From the NCBI GenBank assembly GCA_963579135.1, contig CAUZFB010000024.1, positions 1 through 30,288 on the forward strand: a stretch of 30,288 nucleotides of DNA, read 5' to 3'. A program made the translations under genes and the position numbers. Positions 1-7,432 of the stretch are shown one piece after another (position 1 is the stretch's first letter; each line of letters begins with the position of its first letter). Origin of the DNA: CALGTL01 sp963579135. Its GTDB lineage: Bacteria; Chloroflexota; Dehalococcoidia; Lucifugimonadales; Australimonadaceae. The notes below the pieces were generated by a model. The model saw only the letters and a program-made list of their open reading frames with translations. It ran no database searches and was not told where the DNA came from.

Positions 1-126
1 AACGACTGGACCGAAGCAGGCGCCACTTTCTTGACCATCCGTGGCGACGGCAACGTCACCGGCGACCTCGACCTCGCCCAGCGCGTCAAAGAAACACTCC
101 AGTCAGCCAACCTCTGGACCACGTAG
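1..126 (+). CDS. C-terminal end of a probable LLM-class flavin/F420-dependent oxidoreductase (partial)
   Basis: An open frame enters from the left edge and ends at a TAG at 124-126, leaving the last 41 residues. The tail reads through E-A-G-A-T-F-L-T-I and finishes with a helix-like stretch (LAQRVKETLQSA). An 'AGATHL(T/S)V' strand followed by a final helix is usual near the C-terminus of luciferase-like monooxygenases. The match rests on this short motif only. Codon use (third-position C) matches the genes that follow, so it is very likely real coding sequence even though the family call is weak. The missing N-terminal part lies outside the window. Confidence 0.45.
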   Translation, partial: NDWTEAGATFLTIRGDGNVTGDLDLAQRVKETLQSANLWTT

Positions 127-449
127 ACCCCTCTCCTCCGGGACAGGGAGTGTAGAGGCGCCCCTCTGCGGGGGGCATGGTCGAAATCCCATCCAAAACC
201 AACCCCAGCCAACCCATCCACGGAGGGGCCAAACGACCTTCAATCCGCGCGGCGAAGCCAAGACATGCGAGGGCGCGCACCGACCTCACCCACAATCGAG
301 CCTCAATCGAGCCTCAACCGAGCCGGGGGGATTCTCACTCGCCATCTGTCACCGTCGCCAATGCCAAGCGGCAGCCAGTGGGTGCGGGAGTCGCCCTGCC
401 TGCTAAACTCCCCAACGCAACTAACCCCACCAAGGAACCACCCAACCCC
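127..449. other. Intergenic region with degenerate repeats
   Basis: These 323 bases hold no convincing gene. The open frame that runs through from 177 into the dehydrogenase has no ribosome binding site and low-complexity translation. The first part (about 127-175) is C/G-rich and looks like a degenerate intergenic repeat. An 11-bp unit is repeated about three times at 293-325. The promoter of the following gene should lie here, but I see no clear -10/-35 pair. Confidence 0.5.
293..325. repeat. Short tandem repeat, 11-bp unit, three copies
   Basis: Two identical copies of CAATCGAGCCT (293-303, 304-314) are followed by a copy with two changes, CAACCGAGCCG (315-325). It is non-coding. Confidence 0.7.
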
Positions 450-1526
450 ATGGCAAACCACAGCATCGCCCTCATCGGCGGAGACGGCATCGGCCCCGAA
501 GTCATCGAAGAAGGCGTCAAAGTCCTCAAATCCCTCGAGAAACGCTACAGCGTCACCTTCGACTTCCAAGATCTCCCCTGGGGCACCGACTACTACTTCA
601 AGAAAGGCGAAATGATGCCGCCCCATGGCCTCGACACTCTCACCAAGTTCGACTCCATCTTCTTCGGCGCCGTCGGCCACCCCGACGTCCAGGACCACAT
701 CACCCTCAACGGCCTCCTCCTCCCCATGCGGCGTGGCTTCGACCAGTACGTCTGCCAGCGACCCAGCGTCCTCTACCCCGGCGTCGCCTCCCCCCTGCGT
801 GGCTACGACAACGCAGGCGACATCGACATGATCGTTATCAGAGAGAACACCGAAGGCGAGTACGCCAACGTCGGCGGCCTCCTGTACAACAACTTCCCCA
901 ACGAAGTCGCCATCCAGACTGGCGTCTTCACCCGTCACGGCATCTCCCGTGTCATCCGCTACGCCTTCGAGCTCGCTCGCAAGCGCAACGGCAAGAAAAA
1001 GCTCGCCTCCATCACCAAATCCAACGCCCAAGGCTTCAGCATGGTTCTCTGGGATCGCATCTTCGACGAGATCAAGGTTGAGTACCCCGACATCGCCACC
1101 GAATCGCTCCTCGTCGATGCCGCCTGCATGAACTTCATCCGCCGCCCTGAGAGCTTCGACGTCGTCGTCGCCAGCAACCTCTTCGGCGACATCCTCACCG
1201 ACATCGGCGCAATCATCACCGGCAGCGTCGGCCTCGCCGCCTCCGGAAACATCAACCCCGGCAAGACCTATCCCTCCATGTTCGAGCCCGTCCACGGCAG
1301 CGCCCCGGACATCACCGGCAAAGGCATCGCCAACCCCATCGCCACCATCCTGTCGGCGGGCATGATGCTCGAGCACCTTGGCGAGCCCGAAGCCGCCCAA
1401 GCCATCCACGACGCCTGCATGACCGTCCTCCGCGACGGCGAGGTCGTCCCCACAGACCTCGGCGGCTCCGCCACCACCACTCAGATCGGCACCGCCGTCG
1501 TCAGCGCGTTGGAAAACGCGGGGTAG
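450..1526 (+). CDS. Tartrate dehydrogenase / D-malate-type beta-decarboxylating dehydrogenase
   Basis: The 358-residue protein belongs to the isocitrate/isopropylmalate dehydrogenase superfamily, which oxidises 2-hydroxy acids with NAD+ and decarboxylates the product. The N-terminal nucleotide-site motif GGDGIGPEV (about 10-18) is present. The segment WGTDYYFKKGEMMPPHGL (about 44-61) and GAVGHPDVQDH resemble tartrate dehydrogenase (TtuC/TDH) more than LeuB or Icd. Other family residues are RENTEGEY (131-138), catalytic Lys190 in ITKSN, and metal-binding aspartates in FGDILTD (Asp247, Asp251). The NAD-site motif FEPVHGSAPDITGKGIANP is intact. I chose ATG 450 because the family begins with this strand; an AAGGA lies about 13 nt upstream. 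Substrate (tartrate, malate or isopropylmalate) is inferred; the TDH-like N-terminus favours tartrate/malate. Confidence 0.85.
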   Translation: MANHSIALIGGDGIGPEVIEEGVKVLKSLEKRYSVTFDFQDLPWGTDYYFKKGEMMPPHGLDTLTKFDSIFFGAVGHPDVQDHITLNGLLLPMRRGFDQYVCQRPSVLYPGVASPLRGYDNAGDIDMIVIRENTEGEYANVGGLLYNNFPNEVAIQTGVFTRHGISRVIRYAFELARKRNGKKKLASITKSNAQGFSMVLWDRIFDEIKVEYPDIATESLLVDAACMNFIRRPESFDVVVASNLFGDILTDIGAIITGSVGLAASGNINPGKTYPSMFEPVHGSAPDITGKGIANPIATILSAGMMLEHLGEPEAAQAIHDACMTVLRDGEVVPTDLGGSATTTQIGTAVVSALENAG

Positions 1527-1649
1527 CCATCTCACCCGGCCCTCGCCCCAGCAACGCACCAAAGAAAGGGCGTCCCAATGGAGCGCCGCTTCTTCTTATT
1601 TGTCATTTCGACACGTGACCCTGTCCGCGAGGAATCCCGCTCCCACCCC
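1527..1649. repeat. Intergenic gap with REP-like element
   Basis: Between convergent genes, 1601-1644 carries a sequence of the type 'GTCATTTCGAC...GCGAGGAATC'. This resembles the common short interspersed 'GTCATTCTGAGC...GAAGAATC' intergenic repeats of bacteria. A related degenerate copy lies near 26454-26525. The assignment rests on resemblance by eye. Confidence 0.4.
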
Positions 1650-2222
1650 CTAACTCCACCCCTTCCCATTCCGATCGCTCAGATACGCCACCCGCGTATT
1701 GTTCGGCGTCACATTGCTCCGGTCCTGGAACGCCCGATCGAGCCACAGCTTCACCTCAGACGCATCATCGCTCCACTCATGCACCTGCGCGAACTTGCAC
1801 TCCACGTTGTCGTGCAGCCGAGGCGGCATCGTGTGCGGCTCCTGCCTCCCCTTGTTAGCAATCAGATAGGACGGCAACAGAATCCCCAGCAGGCCTGACC
1901 GAGGGTGCTTCTGCGTGTGCCGCACGCTCGCGCCGATCTCCCAGTCCACGTGCTTTCGCTTCCACGTCGACGCCCCCACCAGCACCACCGTCACCGCCGA
2001 ATCGCGCAGGAAATTCTCCCGAATCTTCTGGCGCACCGCATCCGGCTTCAAATCCTCAGCGAACTCCTCTTCCTCCTCAAGCGGCCCTCCCCCCAGCACC
2101 ACCACATCATGCCTATCCGCGAACAACGCATCGAAACGATCGCGATTCCGCTGATCGCCATCGTGGTGGTAGCTCACGTAAGCCTTCAACTGCGCCTGCT
2201 TCCGCGCCGCGCGCCTTGCCAT
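1650..2222 (-). CDS. ThsB-like TIR-domain protein (MTH538/DUF1863 family), orphan
   Basis: The 190-residue protein starts with a basic tail, then a TIR-like beta1 strand LKAYVSYHHDGDQRNRDRF (12-30). A very acidic loop (EEEEEF, about 49-54) follows. The family signature is IRENFLRDSAVTVVLVG (67-83) then STWKRKHVDWEI (85-96). This 'TW.RK.VDWEI' motif is typical of the TIR-like fold of Thoeris ThsB and related proteins, which make NAD-derived signals after phage infection. Glu95 is a candidate catalytic glutamate. A GAGGT lies upstream of ATG 2222. No ThsA-like effector (SIR2 or SLOG/TM) is in reach: both flanks are catabolic genes on the other strand. It may be a solitary defence gene, a remnant, or have another role. 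Confidence 0.8.
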   Translation of the reverse strand: MARRAARKQAQLKAYVSYHHDGDQRNRDRFDALFADRHDVVVLGGGPLEEEEEFAEDLKPDAVRQKIRENFLRDSAVTVVLVGASTWKRKHVDWEIGASVRHTQKHPRSGLLGILLPSYLIANKGRQEPHTMPPRLHDNVECKFAQVHEWSDDASEVKLWLDRAFQDRSNVTPNNTRVAYLSDRNGKGWS

Positions 2223-2665
2223 TCGTCACCACCTCTAGCTCCTCAAAGAATCCACACCACAAACCAGAAGGCTCGACCCCTCTTGTCACCATGTCAACAA
2301 CGACCAACACTGACAAACGCACCTGTCCCTTTACCGCACCCAACCACTATCGTGGGTGGATCCGACCCACGTCCCAATCCAAACCGTCTTCACCCGCATC
2401 AGTGTCAGGTCGCGCAACGTCCACCGCAAAAACATACACACGAAAACCACCGTATTCTTGACCCCTTGGCATAGCGACCTGCTTCCTGGGTGCCAAATCA
2501 CCATCACCTTGAATCAACACCTCCGCAGCCTTGCGGTTTCAGGGGATTCCTGGCCGTACCGAGGGCTCACGGTTCCCTTATCCGGAGCGTCGAGCGACCT
2601 TTAGTCCCATCCACAAAACAACTACCATCTCCCACGCAGTCCCCAACTAGAGGAGAGGCAACTCC
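2223..2665. other. Divergent intergenic region, no gene seen
   Basis: These 443 bases separate the TIR gene (minus) from the amidohydrolase (plus). Open frames here give low-complexity or shadow-like translations without ribosome sites. The region is less GC-rich than its neighbours in places (around 2440-2520). It must hold both promoters, but I could not identify convincing elements. I see no tRNA, although an old integration scar is possible. Confidence 0.4.
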
Positions 2666-3655
2666 ATGAACATCGACATTTTCCCCCACATTCTCCCCAA
2701 GCCCTACTTTGAAAAGATTCAAAGCACCGGCCCCCAGGGCATGCTCATGGCCAAACGGATTGTCAACGTCAAACCCCTTCACGACATCGACACCCGCCTC
2801 CGCATCATGGACGAGTACGACAACTACCAGCAGGTCCTCACCCTCGGCGCACCCGCCATCGAAGCCATCGCAGGCCCCGACGTCACCCCCGGCCTCGCCC
2901 AACTCGCCAACGACGAGATGGCCAAGCTCTGCAAAGAGCGCCCCGACAACTTCCTCGGCTTCGTATGCTCCCTGCCCATGAACAACCCTGACGCCGCCAT
3001 CAAGGAGCTAGAACGCTCCATCGACCAGCTCGGCGCTACCGGTGTCCAGCTCTACACTAACGCCAATGGCAAACCCCTCGACCTCCCCGAATTCGAGCCC
3101 CTCTTCGCCAAGATGGCCGAAGCCAAACTCCCCATTTGGCTCCATCCCACCCGCACGCCCGCAGTCGCCGAGTACATCGACGAGCCCCGCTCCTACTACG
3201 ACATGTGGTGGGCCTTTGGGTGGCCCTTCGAAACATCCGTCGCCATGGGCCGCATCGTCTTCAGCGGCCTCTTCGACCACTACCCAGACCTCTCGATCAT
3301 CACCCACCACATGGGCGCCATGATCCCCTACTTCGCAGGCCGTGTCGGACCTGGCCTCGAAGCCCTAGGCGAACGCAGCGACGACCCCATCGACGCCGCC
3401 GCCCTGAGTAACTTGAAGAAAAACCCCGGAGAATACTTCCGTATGTTCTACGGCGACACCGCCCTCTTCGGCGCCGTCCCCGCCATGCGCTGCGGCATCG
3501 ACTACTTCGGCGCCGACCACGTCCTCTTCGGCACCGACATGCCCTTCGTCGGCCAGATCAGGGACACCCTGAACGGCATCGCCCAGCTCGACCTCTTAGA
3601 CGCCGACCGCCACGCCATCATGGAAGGCAACGCCCGCCGCCTACTCGCCATCTAA
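2666..3655 (+). CDS. Amidohydrolase family protein (ACMSD-like decarboxylase/hydrolase)
   Basis: This 329-residue TIM-barrel metal-dependent enzyme belongs to the amidohydrolase-2 family, which includes aminocarboxymuconate-semialdehyde and other aromatic acid decarboxylases. The N-terminal motif is IDIFPHILP (3-11), where His8 fits the second histidine of the usual H-x-H and the first is replaced by Phe6. Further metal and catalytic residues are His160 (PIWLHPTR), His214-His215 (IITHHMGA) and Asp291 (FGTDMPF). GAGGAGAGG just upstream gives a strong ribosome site for ATG 2666. It lies near a gentisate-dioxygenase-like cupin and other catabolic genes, which suggests decarboxylation of an aromatic or ring-cleavage acid. 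The exact substrate cannot be read from sequence. Confidence 0.85.
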   Translation: MNIDIFPHILPKPYFEKIQSTGPQGMLMAKRIVNVKPLHDIDTRLRIMDEYDNYQQVLTLGAPAIEAIAGPDVTPGLAQLANDEMAKLCKERPDNFLGFVCSLPMNNPDAAIKELERSIDQLGATGVQLYTNANGKPLDLPEFEPLFAKMAEAKLPIWLHPTRTPAVAEYIDEPRSYYDMWWAFGWPFETSVAMGRIVFSGLFDHYPDLSIITHHMGAMIPYFAGRVGPGLEALGERSDDPIDAAALSNLKKNPGEYFRMFYGDTALFGAVPAMRCGIDYFGADHVLFGTDMPFVGQIRDTLNGIAQLDLLDADRHAIMEGNARRLLAI

Positions 3656-3774
3656 CCAGTTAAGAGTGCAGCGAAGAGGAACCGAAGAGCCTCTCCCCCC
3701 TCCCTCGTTTCCTGAGCCCAGCGCCAGCGCAGTCGAAGGAAATTTCACGCCCGCACATTACGCACACAAAACCC
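3656..3774. repeat. Degenerate REP-like intergenic repeat
   Basis: The gap between convergent genes contains 'GCAGCGAAGAGGAACC' and, in opposite sense, 'TTTCCTGAGCCCAGCG...CAGTCGAAGGAA'. Such half-sites are typical of dispersed 'CTTCGACTGCGCTCAG' type elements. No coding sequence is evident. Confidence 0.35.
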
Positions 3775-4044
3775 CTACACCTCCACCGTAGCGGGCACCT
3801 CCTCGTGCTCCACAACGCCCCCCCCCCAATCATCGATTGGCCGCAACTCATCAGGACGTGCATACCCCACCGTCCCATCCTGCGCCCGACACAGCACCGT
3901 ATGACCATCGTGGTGAGCCCGCTCCTCCTCGATAGCCACAACCACGCACAAACTATTCCGGTGCGGTGAATGCTCCACCCTGCAATCAGGAGCAGGACCA
4001 ATAAACAGTGCCGGCGTCCCCGGCCCCAGCGTCGCCATAGTCAC
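3775..4044 (-). CDS. Small conserved-looking hypothetical protein
   Basis: The 89-residue protein starts at ATG 4044 with GGAGGT 8 nt upstream. A second in-frame ATG lies two codons later. It has no signal peptide or membrane segment. The central part (LCVVVAIEEERAHHDGHTV) alternates hydrophobic and charged residues, suggesting a small beta-rich fold. The C-terminus is acidic (VVEHEEVPATVEV). It contains two cysteines and several histidines but no recognisable metal motif. I do not recognise a family. It diverges from the double-cupin gene, so the two may share a regulatory region. Confidence 0.55.
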   Translation of the reverse strand: MTMATLGPGTPALFIGPAPDCRVEHSPHRNSLCVVVAIEEERAHHDGHTVLCRAQDGTVGYARPDELRPIDDWGGGVVEHEEVPATVEV

Positions 4045-4103
4045 GACCTCCGAACCGTCACCCTACCACGGACTCCATGTGAGTACGAGGCGCACCAGTG
4101 ATA

Positions 4104-4109
4104 TAGTCG
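4104..4109 (+). promoter_or_regulatory. Possible -10 box upstream of the cupin gene
   Basis: TATAGT lies 60 bases before ATG 4169, in the divergent gap. No good -35 is visible at the right spacing, so this is only a candidate. Confidence 0.25.
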
Positions 4110-4168
4110 CGAGCGCACGAGTGCGAAACCCCCATCGTGATCAGGGAAACGAGACAAGGAGAGTCACC

Positions 4169-5308
4169 ATGGCGACCGACGCGGGCCCAGGCGGTAAGAT
4201 GGAAGACCTCGACCTCTTCTACGAGCAGGTCAAACAGGTTCACGGGCGTGGCCTCTGGCAGACCGAAGGCACCGCCAAGAAGGCCGCCACCCTCCCCTAC
4301 ATATGGAAGTACCAAGACTTCCGGCCCCTCCTCTTCAAAGCCGCCGAGATGGTCCCCATCGAGCTCGCCGAGCGGCGCGTCCTCGTCATGGCCAACCCCG
4401 GCATCACCACAGACTGGCAAGCGTCCAGCACCCTCCTCGCCAACCTCCAGATCATCCTCCCCGGCGAAGTCGCTCGTTCCCACCGCCACTCCGCATCCGC
4501 GCTCCGTCTCGTCATCGAAGGCGCTGGGGCCTACACCGCCGTCGACGGCGAAAAGTCCTACATGGAACCCGGCGACTTCGTCACCACACCCAACTGGACC
4601 TGGCACGACCACGGCAACGACAGCGACGGCCCCATGATCTGGCTCGACGGCCTCGATGTTCCACTCATACAGACCACCGAGACCAACTTCTACGAAGTCT
4701 ACGAAGCTGAGCAGTATCCCCTCGTCAACCCCGACGACATGTCCATCCGCATGTACGGCAGTGGCGCGCTCCGGCCCACCTGGGTCAAGCACAACCAGTA
4801 CTTCTCCCCTCTCCTCAACTACAAGTTCGCCAGTACCTACGAGTCCCTCAAGGCCATGGCCGAGCAGACCGACGGCAGCCCGCACGATGGAGTGTCCGTC
4901 GAGTACACCAACCCCATGACCGGCGGACCAGCGCTCGCCACCATATCCTGCTTCGCCTCCCTCCTGGCCCCCGGCCTCCACACCAAGGCCCACCGCCACA
5001 CCGGTGGCACCATCTACCACGTCATTAAAGGCAAAGGGCACTCCGTCATCCAAGGCAAAGTCTTCCACTGGGACGAGAAGGACACCTTCGTCGTCCCCAG
5101 TTGGCACTGGCACGAGCACCACGCCGAATCCGAAGCAGTCCTCTTCTCCTACAGCGACTCCGCGGTCATCGCACCCATCGGCCTCTACCGCGAGGAAGCC
5201 CTTGAAGAGAACAACGGTCACCAGAAGATCGAAGGCAAATTCGAGCCACTGCCCGTACCTGAACGCGCCTCCGGAGTCCAACAACGCCGGGAGCCCCCCA
5301 AGCGCTAA
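4169..5308 (+). CDS. Double-cupin protein, gentisate 1,2-dioxygenase-like
   Basis: This 379-residue bicupin has the layout of gentisate/1-hydroxy-2-naphthoate dioxygenases, which use Fe(II) to open aromatic rings. The first cupin is at about 95-150: PGEVARSHRHSASALR with His105 and His107, then WTWHDHGND with His146 and His148. The second is at about 267-320: HTKAHRHTGGTIYHVIKG with His275 and His277, then WHWHEHHAE with His313 and His315. Both barrels keep a possible metal triad, whereas many gentisate dioxygenases use only the first. ATG 4169 is chosen because AAGGAGAG precedes it by 6 nt; the longer frame from 4079 lacks such a site. Its neighbours (ACMSD-like amidohydrolase, VOC dioxygenase, dienelactone hydrolase) support an aromatic ring-cleavage role. 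The exact substrate is unknown. Confidence 0.85.
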   Translation: MATDAGPGGKMEDLDLFYEQVKQVHGRGLWQTEGTAKKAATLPYIWKYQDFRPLLFKAAEMVPIELAERRVLVMANPGITTDWQASSTLLANLQIILPGEVARSHRHSASALRLVIEGAGAYTAVDGEKSYMEPGDFVTTPNWTWHDHGNDSDGPMIWLDGLDVPLIQTTETNFYEVYEAEQYPLVNPDDMSIRMYGSGALRPTWVKHNQYFSPLLNYKFASTYESLKAMAEQTDGSPHDGVSVEYTNPMTGGPALATISCFASLLAPGLHTKAHRHTGGTIYHVIKGKGHSVIQGKVFHWDEKDTFVVPSWHWHEHHAESEAVLFSYSDSAVIAPIGLYREEALEENNGHQKIEGKFEPLPVPERASGVQQRREPPKR

Positions 5309-5341
5309 CCGAGCGATGCGCTCACTATTGGAGGTTTAGCC

Positions 5342-6589
5342 ATGACTGACGTGTTAATTAAGGGTGGCACCGTAATTGACCCCGCCCAAGGCATCCACGA
5401 GATCCTAGACGTGGCGATCACCGGCGGCCGGGTCGAGAAGATCGCCCACGATCTGCCGGTTGCAGGCGTCACCGAAGTCATCGACGCGTCGAACAAGATT
5501 GTGACCCCCGGCCTGATCGACCTCCACTCCCACGTCTACCGCGGCGACAACCACCGCAACCCTGACGAGCTATCGGGCCTGGCCGCTGGCGTAACGACGT
5601 TGGTCGATGCAGGAGGCACCGCCCCCGGTGACATAGAAAAATTTAGGGACGTCATCGTCTCGCATGCAAAGACCACCGTGTACAGCTTCCTTGGCTGCTT
5701 CAACAGGCAAGCACCCGCCTGGGAGGTACTCGCAACCGAGAGGATTCCCGAAGTGGCGGCAGCCAACCCTGACGTGGTAAAGGGCGTTAAGATCCACAGC
5801 ATGCCCGTCGTCAACAGCATCCACGGCTTGGAGCACTTGAAAGCCGCTAAGGACGCCGCGGTGAAAGCGGGCCTGCCACTCATGCTCCATATCGGCGATA
5901 TCGGCTACCGCGAACTACCCCAAACCACGATAGACACCACCGCACGGGCCTTGGAGATCTTGGGCCGAGGCGACATCGTGACGCACCTGTTCAGCCCGCT
6001 GACCGGCAGCGCAACAGACGATAATCTAAACGTGCTTCCCGCGCTCCAGGCCGCACGAGACCGCGGCGTCTACATGGACAGTGCTATCGGTGACTACCAG
6101 TTCGGATGGCGAACGGCTGAAGCGATCGTCGCTCAAGGCTTCCTCCCCGACACCATAGCGACCGACATCGAGATCCACTCGCAGATGGGACGCTCAGACG
6201 CCCCCATGGTCGCGAATCGGCGAATCACGGGAGCCAGGGTCATCTCTGAGCGCACCCTGGTCGAGTACATGGCCATGTTCTTCAAGCTCGGTTTCTCTCT
6301 AGACGACATCGTCCGGATGGCCACGCAAACTCCGGCGCAAGTCCTCAACATCAGTGACTCCGCCGGCAGCTTGAGGCCGGGCATGCCAGCAGACGTCAGC
6401 GTGTTGAAGATGATCCAAGGCCACTTCAAACTCACCGACGCGACCGGGGAAAGTCGTATAGGCTCCCAAGCGATCGTTCCCGTCGTGACGACCAAAGCCG
6501 GCGTATCCTACCCCGCAGGAGCAGGCGCACACCCTTGGGGCTTCTCACCGCCACACGCAACCCAAGCCGAAGTGGCAGTGCTTGGCTAG
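5342..6589 (+). CDS. Amidohydrolase/deacetylase family metallohydrolase (dihydroorotase-like)
   Basis: This 415-residue member of the urease/dihydroorotase-type amidohydrolases has the small beta-domain at both ends. Metal-site residues are visible: HSH (His62, His64) in GLIDLHSHVYRGD, Lys150 in VKGVKIHS as the likely carboxylated lysine, His183 in LMLHIGD, His215 in VTHLFSP and Asp275 in IATDIEIH. This pattern matches the 'amidohydrolase/deacetylase' group related to D-aminoacylase and EF_0837 rather than true PyrC. It starts 33 nt after the cupin stop with TTGGAGG before ATG 5342, so it is probably in the same operon. Codon choice is visibly less C-biased than in the cupin gene, hinting at a different history. 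Likely reaction: hydrolysis of an amide or lactone-like ring in the catabolic pathway (inferred). Confidence 0.85.
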   Translation: MTDVLIKGGTVIDPAQGIHEILDVAITGGRVEKIAHDLPVAGVTEVIDASNKIVTPGLIDLHSHVYRGDNHRNPDELSGLAAGVTTLVDAGGTAPGDIEKFRDVIVSHAKTTVYSFLGCFNRQAPAWEVLATERIPEVAAANPDVVKGVKIHSMPVVNSIHGLEHLKAAKDAAVKAGLPLMLHIGDIGYRELPQTTIDTTARALEILGRGDIVTHLFSPLTGSATDDNLNVLPALQAARDRGVYMDSAIGDYQFGWRTAEAIVAQGFLPDTIATDIEIHSQMGRSDAPMVANRRITGARVISERTLVEYMAMFFKLGFSLDDIVRMATQTPAQVLNISDSAGSLRPGMPADVSVLKMIQGHFKLTDATGESRIGSQAIVPVVTTKAGVSYPAGAGAHPWGFSPPHATQAEVAVLG

Positions 6590-6626
6590 AAACCGACAAC
6601 CCTTGAATCGAGCACCGAGGATTCAC

Positions 6627-7409
6627 ATGAGCACCCAAGACCACAAGATCATCTCCCTGCACGCCGGGTACGCCCACAACGGCGAGACCATCGACGGCTA
6701 CGTCGCCCGACCCATCGCGCCAGGCACGCACCCTGCCGTCCTCCTCGTCTCAGGCATGAGCGGCCTTAACGCCTTCCAGCGTGAGATGACGCGTGTCTTC
6801 GCCCGTGCAGGCTTCGTGACTCTCTCGCCAGACCTGTTCGACGGTTACTCCGCGCCTGACCACACCTCCGCACTCCTCGCTAAGAACTCCCTCGACATCA
6901 ATGCCACAGTGGACAGGCTGACCTCCGGTGCCGACTGGCTCCGCCAGCTTCCATGGGTTCAAGACAACGCCCAGGTCGGAGTCATCGGGTTCTGCCTCGG
7001 CGGCGGCCTTGCCCTACTCACCCTCGGTCGAACCGACGCATTCGGCGCAGGCGTCATCTACTACCAAAGCCTCTTCCCCGACCCAGCAGAGCTCACTGGC
7101 ATCAAAACAAAACTCCTGTGCCACTACGGAACAGAAGACAAGAGCACACCCGCTGAGGAGATTGAACGGTTCCGCATTCAAATCGACTGGCTAGGCATTC
7201 AAAATGAAGTCCACATGTATCAAGGTATCGGCCACTCGTTCCTGAATCCGGGCCAGGAGTCCAGTAGCAGCCGCACAGAAGCCGCAGCGCTCTCGCTAGA
7301 ACGGACCTTCAAGTTCCTGCACGAGGAGGTCGGCAACACGCCAGCCGACACCAATCCCCCGTTCAAGATAGACCAAGAACAAGAACGGGACCTCACCATA
7401 AGCCCGTAG
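6627..7409 (+). CDS. Dienelactone hydrolase family protein
   Basis: This 260-residue alpha/beta hydrolase keeps the dienelactone hydrolase triad: nucleophile Cys123 in IGFCLGGG, Asp171 in HYGTEDKSTP and His203 in GIGHSFLNP. The N-terminus (GETIDGYVARP) matches the family's first strands, and MSGLNAFQREMTRVFARAG follows. Dienelactone hydrolases open the lactone formed in ortho cleavage of chlorinated or hydroxylated aromatics. ATG 6627 follows a GAGG at 6616-6620. The gene begins 37 nt after the amidohydrolase and ends 23 nt before the selenoprotein gene, so it sits inside the operon. The cysteine nucleophile excludes the serine esterase branch. The true substrate is uncertain. Confidence 0.88.
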   Translation: MSTQDHKIISLHAGYAHNGETIDGYVARPIAPGTHPAVLLVSGMSGLNAFQREMTRVFARAGFVTLSPDLFDGYSAPDHTSALLAKNSLDINATVDRLTSGADWLRQLPWVQDNAQVGVIGFCLGGGLALLTLGRTDAFGAGVIYYQSLFPDPAELTGIKTKLLCHYGTEDKSTPAEEIERFRIQIDWLGIQNEVHMYQGIGHSFLNPGQESSSSRTEAAALSLERTFKFLHEEVGNTPADTNPPFKIDQEQERDLTISP

Positions 7410-7432
7410 TGCCCGCGCATCGAGGAGTTCCC

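Noticed and set aside
177..449. N-terminal extension of the dehydrogenase from 177
   Set aside because: The added residues are Pro/Arg/Ser-rich, match nothing in the family and lack a ribosome site; the domain begins at ATG 450.
303..1562. Long minus-strand open frame opposite the tartrate-type dehydrogenase
   Set aside because: Its translation is Asp/Gly/Val-rich low complexity, a shadow of the C-biased third positions of the plus-strand gene. The same applies to 4058-5284 and 27540-28571 minus.
2400..2610. Possible tRNA or attachment-site remnant upstream of the amidohydrolase
   Set aside because: Some repeats look suggestive, but no cloverleaf or duplicated core could be found by eye.
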